Source: an uncultured archaeon
Lineage (GTDB): Archaea > Thermoproteota > Nitrososphaeria_A > Caldarchaeales > Wolframiiraptoraceae
Length of the DNA: 64,000 nt
Assembly: GCA_938083505.1 (NCBI GenBank)
Contig: CALKCF010000002.1
Coordinates: 143,065 to 207,064 of the forward strand
Reading direction: 5' to 3'
A program made the translations under genes and the position numbers. Below, in pieces: positions 51,602 to 62,900 of the stretch; positions within the stretch are counted from its first letter, which is position 1, and each line of letters starts with the position of its first letter. The notes beneath the pieces were generated by a model. The model saw only the letters and a program-made list of their open reading frames with translations, ran no database searches and was not told the DNA's origin.

Positions 51602-52474
51602 TCAAGAACGCTCATCGCTTTCCGGCTCTATGTGTATTACGATGTCGATATCGCTCAGTTTCTGCTTCAACTTTCTTTCCACTTCGTCGCATATTTTGTG
51701 GGCTTTCTCAATCGTCAGATCCTTTTCGACTTCTAGGTGCACGTCAGCGAAGATCTTTTTTCCAGCCTGCCTGATGCGGAGGTTGTGAATCCCTCTCACA
51801 CCAACCGTACCTACGAGCGTACTTTCAAGTTTCTTCCTTACCTCAGCCGGGGGACTTTCAGCGATGATGGAAGCTCTCAACTCTCGTAATGTCTGGATGA
51901 CGAAGAAAGCGATCAACGCTATTAGGGCGAATGCTACCGCGACATCGTACATTGCCGATAGGTAAACCCCTAGCAAGACACCAGAAAGCGTCAACAAGCC
52001 CTCTACCATATCGAGACTTACATGTCGCGCCTCGACTCTAGTTATTGTGCTCTCCCGTCCAAAGGTCCTGAGAAGGGTAACCATGCTCACGTTAAGTACT
52101 AAAGAGGCGATTGCGAAGGGTATGCCTACTGGGTCGACGCGCTCTACGAAGCCGCGTGCAAGCCTATCGATCGCTATGAAGGTGACAAATGATAGTGTGA
52201 AAGTCATCAGTATGAGTATCAGCAAGGAGCCGTAGACCTCGAGAAGCGAATGTCCATAATGGTGCTTAGAATCTGGTGGCTTCTCCGCTTTAGACTTAAA
52301 CATGTATGCTATGCTACCGCTCGCGACGTTAAGCAAAGAGTCGCTGCCGTCGGCAAGCAATGCTGTGCTTCCGGATAGTACACCACCGGCGATCTTTAAC
52401 CCGCAAAGAGCGGCATTGCTGAAGATCGACAGCAGCATGAGCTTAAGAATAGTGCTTAGTTTCGTCATCTTCAC
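51602..52474 (-). CDS. Cation diffusion facilitator family transporter
   Basis: LLADGSDSLLNVASGSIAYM; HHYGHSLLEVYGSL; C-terminal VHLEVEKDLTIEKAHKICDEVERKL. Confidence 0.9.
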   Translation of the reverse strand: MKMTKLSTILKLMLLSIFSNAALCGLKIAGGVLSGSTALLADGSDSLLNVASGSIAYMFKSKAEKPPDSKHHYGHSLLEVYGSLLILILMTFTLSFVTFIAIDRLARGFVERVDPVGIPFAIASLVLNVSMVTLLRTFGRESTITRVEARHVSLDMVEGLLTLSGVLLGVYLSAMYDVAVAFALIALIAFFVIQTLRELRASIIAESPPAEVRKKLESTLVGTVGVRGIHNLRIRQAGKKIFADVHLEVEKDLTIEKAHKICDEVERKLKQKLSDIDIVIHIEPESDERS

Positions 52475-52632
52475 GTAGACGTCGTTAGGACGTATGAGGA
52501 CAATATAGGTCTTTCTTTATTATTCGTCTTTCACGTTTAGAAGTCTTGCCTATTTAATAACATCCTGTTAAGTTTTGTGGCTTTCGTGGTGAATAGTTCA
52601 TTCATGTTGTTAGGTCCTGCTGGCGGCTGTGG

Positions 52633-54066
52633 ATGCTTGGCACGTCAACCAAAAAATTTTATACGGTAAAGGAGACAGTTTATGCGGCCATGTCACTCAA
52701 AATTTTTAACGTATTTCTCGGCAGCCAAGCTAGAAAGGGCTGGCCTTGCCCGTATTACAACGTAGATGTCAGAGCTAAAGAATGGATTGTATGTTTGGAG
52801 GGGCTAAAGTCCAAACTTGGATTTGATGTAGAGTTCGTAGGTAACGAAGTAATATTCTCGATGTCTCAGGTGAACGATTTAGAAAGGAGCATAGACGAAG
52901 ATGTTGATGCGATCTTCACTTACATACTAACCTCAGAAAGTACCCGTTTCACTTATTTAGCCTCTCGAAAAATAGCCGATTTTGGTTACGACTACATACA
53001 TGAATATGGCGGATATGAGGTACCCACAATTTTCGTGATAGACCTGTATGGCGGTGACATTTCAGGGCTTCCTTTAGTAAAGTATTTGAGGGAGAAAAAT
53101 AGAAAATCTTTGATCATCTCCTCAAGTAGCCTTAACGAAGTTGCGAAAGCGCTTCGTTATGTTTATGTAATTAAAATGCTGAGGAAATCTAAAGCAGTAG
53201 TCATTACGCGAAGGGAGGCCAACCCGGCTAAATACGTCAGTCCACATTATTTAAGTAGAATACAGGAGAAGTTAGGAGTAGTTATCAATTACGTAGATTA
53301 TGAAGACGTTAAGAATCTTTACGATAAGGCCGATGAGGTACATGCCAAACAAATTGCGGAGGAAATAATTAAAAACGCTAAGGAGGTCAGGGAGCCCCCG
53401 AAAGAGGATATAATCAAGGCTGCTAAGATTTACCTAGCGCTAAGAGAATTAATCGAAAGAGAAGGGGCAAACGCTATTGCCATCGACTGTTTAGGCTGGC
53501 TCGAATATGGTAAGATTTTAATGCCCACGACTCCGTGTCTGGCACTATCACTTCTCAACAGCGAGGGAGTGGTGTCCGCTTGTGAGGCCGACCTACATTC
53601 GATGCTAACCATGTTGATTTTCAGATACTTGGATGATAAGCCTTCATTCATTTCCGACCCAGTTGTCGACATGCATACGAACTCTGTGATCCACTGTCAT
53701 TGTACTGCACCTTTAGCGATGGACAAGGTTGGAGGAAAAAGAGAACAATATATCCTAAGGACGCACGCAGATAGCGGCACGGGCGTAGGGGTACAAGTAC
53801 TTATGGAGAAAGGGCGGAAAGTAACTGTTGCTAAATTTGTTAAAGGATTGGACAAGATGGTTGCGGCAAGAGGTGAAATCGTAGAAAACGTGGACATCGA
53901 TAGGGGGTGCAGAACGAAGGTGAAGGTCACCATAGTAGACGCGAACAAATACCTCTACGAATATAGCGGTGGGCTGCATAGAGTTTTAGCCTATGGAGAC
54001 CATATCGACGATTTGGTAAAGCTTGGCAAACTTTTAGGTTTTGATGTCGAATTAGAAGGAGAGTAA
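52633..54066 (+). CDS. L-fucose/L-arabinose isomerase-fold protein
   Basis: CLGWLEYGKILMPTTPCLALSLLNSEGVVSACEADLHSMLTMLIFRYLDDKPSFISDPVVD...HCTAP pattern. Confidence 0.7.
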   Translation: MLGTSTKKFYTVKETVYAAMSLKIFNVFLGSQARKGWPCPYYNVDVRAKEWIVCLEGLKSKLGFDVEFVGNEVIFSMSQVNDLERSIDEDVDAIFTYILTSESTRFTYLASRKIADFGYDYIHEYGGYEVPTIFVIDLYGGDISGLPLVKYLREKNRKSLIISSSSLNEVAKALRYVYVIKMLRKSKAVVITRREANPAKYVSPHYLSRIQEKLGVVINYVDYEDVKNLYDKADEVHAKQIAEEIIKNAKEVREPPKEDIIKAAKIYLALRELIEREGANAIAIDCLGWLEYGKILMPTTPCLALSLLNSEGVVSACEADLHSMLTMLIFRYLDDKPSFISDPVVDMHTNSVIHCHCTAPLAMDKVGGKREQYILRTHADSGTGVGVQVLMEKGRKVTVAKFVKGLDKMVAARGEIVENVDIDRGCRTKVKVTIVDANKYLYEYSGGLHRVLAYGDHIDDLVKLGKLLGFDVELEGE

Positions 54067-54129
54067 AGCGACGTTTCATGGCAAAAACCACGTCCATGCA
54101 AGATATATTCTATCAGGGTTCGTAATCGG

Positions 54130-55632
54130 TCATCTTGTTTGAGAGAACTTGTTTCCTACATACTTAATGCCAGCCGCAACCAACTCTTTCGTTTCTTTAT
54201 CTATCAAGAACAGCAGAGAGAAGTAAACACATCCGCCCATCAGAGCTTCGGCTATTGTATTGAGCGACCCAACGGCTGGGTACAAATAGAACATGATCAC
54301 CATCGGCAAACTGGCAACGATATTCTTGAGAAGGCTTCGTGTTGGGAAGTAGAACTTTAAGATTTTCTTCAACATGCTGTAAAGATATAAGAGCGTGAAT
54401 GTGTTGAGGATGAGTAACCCAATGCTCGCGTAAAACGGTATTGCAATGTAAACGTTCTCTGCCTTATACGATAAAAGAATTCGCGCTATGATTGTGAGCG
54501 AAGCTAGGTATGCAGACGATGTAATTATACCTATAGAAGGGACCAAGAAGAGCTTGCTCTTTAGGAGTTTGCGGAACGATAGCTGACCTTCTTTGTCCAC
54601 ACTCTCAAGACCCGATATTGCCCCGCTAAAGATGTTTATGATTGCCGAAGTCAGCGCGACAAAACTCCCGACCCTTACTATATCCGATGCCGCAGCGTAC
54701 TCGGCTTTTAGTATTGCCAGCAATGGTTTTGCCAGGACGAATGCGCCGATTACCATAGGGACGGTGAACGTCAAGACGAGCTTTAATGCTGTTTCCACAT
54801 CCTTACTTCCACCGCCAGAGAGAAGTTTAGGGTAAAGAGCGGATGCCAAGTACGTCGAGTAACCTATTATGCCGAGTATAACCTGCGCAGCCTTCCAGTA
54901 TGCGATCGGCTCCGTGGAACCGCTAAGAATCGTGACCAAAAATGCATCAAAGCCAGATAACGTGCTTGGTATCATGCCATAGGCCGGAAGCCAGCTCGAT
55001 TTTATCCATCGGGATACGACGCTCCAATCGAACGCTCCCTTTAGAAAATCTAACTGCATAATTGCTAGAAATGTTGCTTGGACTGCATAGGCCAGTATTA
55101 CGGAGATCAAAACACCATGGAAGCCCATCCTTAGCAGCAAAACGAAGAACACACCGAGCGCTATCTTCGATACCTCAAACACCATGAAGCCGTATTGCGG
55201 CAGATCTGGACGGTGCCCATAAGCCAAGGCTTCCAAAGCCTGGGATAAGTAAAGAAACGGTAAAGTTAGGCTTGCCAAGAAGAATACGCTGACGTCGGCC
55301 GTCAGCTCCCTCGAGCCCCAAACGGATATCGCTAAGAATGCAAGGAGCGCGGCAAATGAGAAGGATGCGGAGAGACATATATGTGTCTTTCCGACGCTAT
55401 AGCCCCTTGCCGTGAAGCGCGTTGACCAGTAGTTTATTAGGCCGTTAGGAAACAGCAGGTAGCTGCACAGAATCGATATGTACTGCCATAACCCGAAGTC
55501 TGATACGGAAAGGTTCCTAGTGACTAAGACTGTGAAGGCAAGACCGGTGAATACGCTACCGATACGCATTAGGAAGGCTACAAGACCCGTATAGCGCAGC
55601 CTTATGGCCCTGCTCAAGTACCTGTCGCCCAA
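54130..55632 (-). CDS. Polysaccharide flippase (MOP superfamily, Wzx/RfbX-like)
   Basis: GSVFTGLAFTVLVTRNLSVSDFGLWQYISILCSYLLFPNGLINYWSTRFTARG; 12-14 TM. Confidence 0.85.
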   Translation of the reverse strand: MGDRYLSRAIRLRYTGLVAFLMRIGSVFTGLAFTVLVTRNLSVSDFGLWQYISILCSYLLFPNGLINYWSTRFTARGYSVGKTHICLSASFSFAALLAFLAISVWGSRELTADVSVFFLASLTLPFLYLSQALEALAYGHRPDLPQYGFMVFEVSKIALGVFFVLLLRMGFHGVLISVILAYAVQATFLAIMQLDFLKGAFDWSVVSRWIKSSWLPAYGMIPSTLSGFDAFLVTILSGSTEPIAYWKAAQVILGIIGYSTYLASALYPKLLSGGGSKDVETALKLVLTFTVPMVIGAFVLAKPLLAILKAEYAAASDIVRVGSFVALTSAIINIFSGAISGLESVDKEGQLSFRKLLKSKLFLVPSIGIITSSAYLASLTIIARILLSYKAENVYIAIPFYASIGLLILNTFTLLYLYSMLKKILKFYFPTRSLLKNIVASLPMVIMFYLYPAVGSLNTIAEALMGGCVYFSLLFLIDKETKELVAAGIKYVGNKFSQTR

Positions 55633-55774
55633 AATTTTTGAGGTTAATATCGTCGTGGGATAGGCCTATTAAAAAGCGTTATCAAACCTCTCTCGGTAAA
55701 AGTTCAGCATGCCGGAAAAATTTTCTGCGATGCTGAACTAATCGGCCGGTACGAGACCGTAGGCCGCTCGTCGG

Positions 55775-56785
55775 CTAATATCCATAATACCCACCGTACC
55801 AACCTTCGGCCGAGGCGGTCCTCCTTCTTAGGAATAGAGCCACGACAGTCATCCCCGCTATGACGGCGACCGAGATCATTATCAGCTGCCTTGCCATCTC
55901 TTTGTCCACCAAGTTTATCTGCACTCCCGGCTCCGGCTTTGTCACAGTTAGGTTGAAAACGCCGATGCTTACCGAATACCTTCCGCCACCACCGTGACCG
56001 TCCATGTTGGAGACCTTAAGGTAGAAGCTCTTGTTGCCAGCTATGTCTCCCTTAAGCGTTAGCGTAAAGCCCTTGCCCGGCGATGCGGAGCTGTTTCGAA
56101 CGACTGTGAAGCCGTCAGGAAGGTGAAGGGATGCCTCCAAGGACATGTCGGCATCGGGCAGCACAGTAACCCTGATCGCCTCCATCTTCCTCAAAATTGT
56201 GTCGAAGACATAGAAATCCGTAAAGTCATCACCAGCGCCCGACGCTGCGAGGTAGCCAGAAAACGAAATCTTAGAATCATAGGATGCCAAGCCTACGTAG
56301 ATCGCGCCCTCGATGCCCGAGCCAGCCTCCTTCTTTCCCGCATCCCTCTTATCCAAGAGCGTTGCTGAAACGTTATACTCGTAGCTTCCTCCGACCGCGC
56401 TCAACTTAAGGTAAAAGTCGCCTCCCTTCTCCGTCAACCATCTTAGGGATATAGCTCTAAGCTCATCGCCCCTTAGGACAAACTTCTCGTCGAGTACTTT
56501 TGCTTTCTTCTCCGTAAAGAGCGATACCATCACCATTCCTCCCTCTATGGCGTGCATGCTTATGTTTAGGAAAAGCTCGTGTCCATCGCTCGAACCAGAT
56601 AACCTATAATAGTGATCCTCCAACTGCGATAGAGTATTATCAAGCACCGCAGTCTTTCCAACTTCCAAGCGCACCTCGCCCGCACTCTCAAAAGAGCCTC
56701 CTGGTATAGGCTGGGAGCTGGCCGTCAATAACGACATCACGAAGAAGAGAATAACTAAAGGTAGAAGGACGCTCTTTCTCCACAT
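55775..56785 (-). CDS. Secreted, C-terminally membrane-anchored protein
   Basis: N-terminal signal-like VLLPLVILFFVMSLLTASSQ and C-terminal TM LIMISVAVIAGMTVVALFLRRR. Confidence 0.65.
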   Translation of the reverse strand: MWRKSVLLPLVILFFVMSLLTASSQPIPGGSFESAGEVRLEVGKTAVLDNTLSQLEDHYYRLSGSSDGHELFLNISMHAIEGGMVMVSLFTEKKAKVLDEKFVLRGDELRAISLRWLTEKGGDFYLKLSAVGGSYEYNVSATLLDKRDAGKKEAGSGIEGAIYVGLASYDSKISFSGYLAASGAGDDFTDFYVFDTILRKMEAIRVTVLPDADMSLEASLHLPDGFTVVRNSSASPGKGFTLTLKGDIAGNKSFYLKVSNMDGHGGGGRYSVSIGVFNLTVTKPEPGVQINLVDKEMARQLIMISVAVIAGMTVVALFLRRRTASAEGWYGGYYGY

Positions 56786-56964
56786 CTTATTGCGTCATAA
56801 TTCTTTAATATTGGTCATAGAAATACGTTTCCTAATGAGTTTGAGATGCAGAAGTCTAGACGTTATACCCTGATAGGGTTTACACAAAAAGCTCGCAGAA
56901 ATAACACTGGTGCACGAACTTTACAATAAAAAAGGAGAAAGTTGTAGGAGTACCGTGTAGGCTC

Positions 56965-59900
56965 CTACTTCTTTGGCGGCGGGGGCGGGAATATTCCCAC
57001 CCTTCTACCGCGCCAGCGCACGTACTCGAACAGTATGACGACGACCACTATTACAAGTAGTATTATGCCGATTATCAGTGCTAGGAACGTGGCGAACGTT
57101 AGAGGCATGCCAGCTATCTCTACGTATGGCGGCAGTGTTATCTCAGCCCTCTTGCCAGCCATCAGATCTGCCTTCGATACCTTTGCTGTGCCCGTGTATC
57201 CCTTGTAGGTTGCCTCAACCTCGTAGTCTGCGGCCACCAGCTTTGGTATCGTCACCGAACCTCCCTCGTCCGTCGTGAAGTGTCCTACCACTACACCTGC
57301 CTTCTTCAAAGTTACTGTCGCGAACGGCAGGCCTTGGCCTGCGGCACCCTTTACCAACACGCTAAGGTCGAACAACTCGCCTATGACAGTTAGCGACGTC
57401 ATAGCTGTCGATAATTTCACGGTATCCTTGTAGACCTCCTCGCCCTCGCGTAATACGGTTAGCTGGTAGGTTATGCCCTCGCCCTCACGCTCGAGCGGCA
57501 CACCCTCGAAGACCGCCTTTCCTGCTGCATCCGTCTTAGCCTTTACTTTTCCTAGCACTACTTCAGCTCCTGATACCGGCCTTCCCTTACCGTCCACGAC
57601 GTTGATCGTGACGACACCTACTGGCAGCACTATCTCCCTCTTAGCGTTGATTCCGTCAACTGTGTCGATTATTGAGACCTTTGCTTCTGTGCCGAAGCTG
57701 GGCGAAACCCAAGATATGCTTAGGCTGTACCTTATGTTCGTCGGTATCGGTAGCTTCGTCACGAAGACAGCGCCTACTGCCTTCAAAGTCTTAGCATCCT
57801 CCTCGCTCGCAAGCTTGTACTTTGCTAGTATCTCCGGTGGTACCATCAGCACCTTCTCAATGCCCTCGAACTTCGCCTCAGCGTCTGTTAGTATTCTTCC
57901 GGTCATGTCCTTAACGGCGACGCTTATTTCGCCTACTGCAACTCTAAGCTCACCAGCGACCGTACCGACGTTGGCCGCGCTAAGGTCGAAGCTCTTCCTT
58001 CCAACGACGACGCCAAGCCACTCCGCTACCTCATCGTAGGTACCCCTGTTCAGCCTCTTGACCTCTATGATCTCCTTTGCCTTAAACTCAACAGTTCCTC
58101 CAGGCTTGTCCGGGAACTCCCTGTAGAACTTTGCGTCTACCTCTATTGGCTTTGCCTCTTCGTAGTAGTGCCTTACCCTGATGTCGAAGATCTTAGCTGT
58201 TATGTCCCAGTGGGCGCCTGGCCTTATCCTCCATACTCCATGGTACTGGTGAGCTAGCGTCGTTACCTTAACCCTCTTAGCAAGCTCTCCGAATATTCCA
58301 GGTCCTGGCTGAGTCTCGTCAGCGTCGCTGTAGTAGCTTACCGGCCACTTTCCGAACGCGTTGAACGGCCATGCTGGGTGTCCTTCAGCATCCCTGCCGA
58401 GGTAGTGGACCCTCAGCAACAGGGTCCACTCAGGCTTCCTCAGGTAGACGGGCTCGGTAACGCCGTCCTTTCCTGCGTAGGACCAGCCTGCGGTCTTGCC
58501 CGTTACCGAGTCTACCATCCAGAAGAATGCGCCAGGCAATGGTCTGCCGTTGAAGTCCGTTATCTTAGCGGTTACCGGCATGTACTGGAATACGGGCGTG
58601 TATGGCACGTGCTGCGAGGTCTCCGGGTCGTTAGGCCACACGTTTATCCTTGCGTACCATGCACCGCCTATCCTTGCCCATCCGCTGCTACCTCCGAGGC
58701 CTATTCCGAAGTACGAAGGCAGCCATAGGCCTGCACCCCACTCATTCCTGACAGTCATATATACTGGGAGGCCATACAGGTTGTATATTGTGCTGTATCC
58801 TAAATTGAATGGCTCGCTGACCCATAGCGAAGGCTCAGGTAACCATGAGAAGTATCCTTCTGGCGTTAGGTCTATGCCGACCATAGCAGCCGGGTCCTGC
58901 GCTCCCTCGAAGACTTCAAGGTTGTGCGCCTCAGCTCCAGGCTTCACGACTTTGTTCAGCCAGTACGGGTCCTTCTCGTTCAGCATGTAGGCAGGCGGGC
59001 TTACGACCAACCATGAGGCTTCCTTCGTCATTCCAGCCTTTATCCTGCTCGCGTTCCATATGACCGTCTCCGGCGTGCTACCGCTCCTAATCCATGCGGT
59101 TCCAGTCTCGTCGGTTACTCCACTGAATGTAACCCTCCATGTCCTCCACAAAGCCTCCCTCTCCGCATCCGTCAAGTACTCTGCTGGCGGCACGAACGTC
59201 AGCTTAACGTTCCAGCCTACCAGCGGGCCTGTCACGTAGGTAGCCGTTGCGTTCTCTCCCTGCTGCCATACTACCCTGACTGCTATGTCCGTAGCGTTCA
59301 GCTTAAGAGCGACATGCTTCACGGTCCTGGTTGCTTCGATTACTTCAACAGTCTTGGCAGGCTCTAGGTAGTCGATGAGCTTTATCACATCCTCAACATC
59401 TGGTGTGTACCTGCCGACCTTTCCATAGTTAGTATCCACAGCGTAGCCGCTTATTACGTCGCCGCTATCCCTCGTCCACCTGTAGGTCGTGTGGTCGAAC
59501 GGAGCAGCACCTATTATAACCCAGACGGCTGAGTTGACCGGTGACTCGTCGGTGCCGCTTCCGAACATCAGCTGCTTGTAGCTCTTGCCATTATACTGCA
59601 CCGGACCTTTCTCGAGGCCTGTGTACCATGCGGCGACCCTCCACAGGTGGCTTACGTTCCACTCGACGTACTTGTTAAGGAAGTAGTCGAATACCCTGAA
59701 CTTCATGGCAGTGGGTACCAAATTGAGCTCAAGCTTTCCGTCGGTCCATGGTGCCTTACCCATGGCAGCATCGAGAGGCTTCAGAGTCCAGGTCTTCGCC
59801 GTGTCGTTGACCACGAGTATGCCTGGGTGCACGTACTCATCAGGCTTCGTCACGTTTATCCATGCCAAGTCTGCGTACAATCCCTTTACAACCCTATCGA

Positions 59901-62900
59901 AGTCCGTGCATATCGTGTGGTGCAGCACAACATCGGACACAGCTACTCTGTCAACCTTCCATCCCATCTTCGTCAGGTTGAAGTATGCCTCGTAGACGAC
60001 GCTGCTGTTCAGGTACCAATAGACCGTTATGTTGAACGTCTTGAGCAGGTATTCCCCTTCTTTCTTCAAAGTGTAGTTCAAGAAGCCAGCCGTAGGTGCC
60101 GTTATCTCGGCCTTGCCCTCGGCATCCACCTTTCCTGCCCACTGTGCCTTCTCTCCCTTAAGACTGTATACTGAGAATCTTTCATCATCTATGTGCGCAG
60201 TTATGTTGACGAATGCATACTTCAGCGGCCTGACGCCGCCCTGGTCCTTCAGCTCGAGCGTTATGATGCCGACTGGTAGCGGAACCTTCAGCAACTCCTT
60301 GTCGTATATGTACGGTATGTAGTACGTCGTCTCAACATCCTCAGTATCTCCTATGTCTATGTAAACCGTCACGGTAGATTTCCTTGTCTCCCAAGCATTC
60401 TTCAAGTTTATGTTCGGCGTCAGGTAGAACGTGTAGTTCCCGGCCACGAAGTCAGGCCATGGTGCTATGTTCGTCGGCCATATGCCGCCGGGTCTGTACC
60501 ATGTGAACATGTTGACGGTAACTCCCATGTCCGTCTTGAACGTCAAGTCAGCGGCGTAGTATCCGCTTCCTATGCCTTCCCTCACCCAAGGCGTGGAGCT
60601 GTTCCACCATATCTTGGATAGCGGCAGGTTGTCCCTGTCGACCTTCGACCTTAGCTTTATAGGAGCTGTGGCGTTCGTCTTGATTATGTCCATCATCATG
60701 TTAACGTCGTTGTATATCGCAAACTCTGCATCACCAAGCCACCTCTCGCCGTTTATCGCAACCACGTCAAAGCCCATCGCCCAGAGCGGCAGGTCTATCG
60801 ATATCCTCTGGCAGAACGTCAGCTCCTTGAAGCTCAGCGCTGTGAGTATATCAGGATAGTAGACGTCTGGCTTGAGCGCCTTAGGCAGTACCCTTAGGAC
60901 TGTCCTGTTGTGTGCTTCATTTTCAGAAGTAGTGGGGTTGTCCCACAGCGCGAAGCCGGGCGTACTCAGCTCGGCATTGAAATTGTATGGAACGTACTCA
61001 GCATCCCACTTCCATCCCCACGTCGTTGTCGTCACGTTTATGCATGGCATGTTGACCTCCTCGTCGAGGGCTGGCATCTGGTGGAATACCACCTTAGCCT
61101 CGCTCATGTAGTAGGTTATCCTGTACCTGAAGAATTGTGCGACTATCTTCGATGTGTTGTATGGCTGCTGGTCGAAGTCCAGCTCCCAAGGCCTTCCGTC
61201 GTTGCCGTCCATCGTCTCTACGAACTCGACCATCTTACCGGTCGTTATGTTAAGTCCCCACCAGCTCATCGTTATGTTAACGTTTGGTATCTTCTCGACC
61301 TTCTGGAAGTCCCATGTGTAGAATATAATGTCTGTTATCTTAGCCCTGACGATTATCGGCACGGCAGCGGCCTTTGTTACGTTTATCGCAACGCTGCCGT
61401 CTGGCCGGGCATCATCCGTCGTTCCGTCTGGGTACTTCACGGCATTCTTATCCAAGAATGTTACCAAGACACCCTTCCAGTATACAGCCTTGATTACCCA
61501 CGTCGGTGATGGCGCTCCTACCTGTACCGGTATCTTCGCAAAGTCTATCGTGCCATCGTCAGCAGTGTTTGTCCATACATCTCCGTAGGCTGTGTGTACG
61601 TACTTGACGGGTGTGTACGGTAGCCCTTCGTCGTGTGCGTCAGTTATCTTCACCAGCAGTTTGTAGACCGATGTCTTCAGCGTAAAGTTCTCGGTCCTTA
61701 CAAGCTTTCCTATGAGCGTCAGGTTCTCGTACACGAGCACGTTCTGGTAGTAAACCCTCACGCCGTAAGGTCCAATCTCTCCCGGCAGCTGATATATGAG
61801 CAGCGTTCCGTTAGTGCTTATCCATCCATAAAACACAATAGTTACCAACTTATCCTCAGGAACGTATATCGTATGCTCCGTCGGATAGCCAGCAAACTCT
61901 ACTGGAGGGCCGTTCGGCCTTAACAGCACAACCCTCGTGTGGGTTGGCTCCAGCGGCGAACCAAGCTGGTCGACTATCTGCAGCATTAGGTCGAATACGT
62001 TGCATTCCAGCCATAGTACACCGTCAACAGCAAACACCCTATCAATAATAACAGTAAGACCATACTCCGACGCATCCTTGACATCTAGCCTTTTATCGTT
62101 TGGTGTCTCTGATGGTTTAACCCAAGATACTGGCTTTAGCGCTACGTAGTATGGGTTGGCGATGTATGTCGAGTTTACGGTTACAAGAGAACCACCGTAT
62201 GCCTCAGCAGGACCTCCTCCCCACCTGACCTGGACGGATATGCCCTTGAAATCGCCCCACCTGTCCCTGTCGTCGTCAAGCGTTATGGTGTTGAGCTCCT
62301 TGATGTTCACTATCCTCTCGCACGGTCTCGCTAACGCCTCTGCCAAGTTTCTAGCATCCCTCGGGTCGTAGACCGTTGCGCTTACTATCGAGCCGTTCGG
62401 GAACCTCATGTAACCCATTTTCTTAAAATCGCTCAGCGCACCCACCATCGCTGGGCCTTCCACGCTCGCCGTAAGGCCCCACCACTCCTGCTTATGATAA
62501 CCTGTGAGGGCTATCTCGTTCATGTCAAAGTACACCTGGGGGCTCGTCTGGCCGGCCTTCTGTCTCGTCAGCTTTATAATAACCTGGGCCTTTACAAGCG
62601 CATCCTCAAATGTTGGATGCTGTACCCTGGGATCCATGTCTTTTGCGCCGAATACTGCGTAGAATACGGTGCAGTTCATGTCTATGGTAGTTCCGTTAAA
62701 CCCGTAGTTCAAAGCGAGGAAACCTGTCTGATTTACAAGTACCGTCTCCCACCAGACCCTAAGGGTTGTGTTCAGGTGCGGAGCAGTATTTAACCCAGTC
62801 CACAGCTGGGAGAACGGTAGCCTAACGCTCAGGTTATGGGTCTGGAGAGGTATCGGAACCCATGTGCTCAGCCCTTCCTCACCCAGCGTCACCGCAGCAC

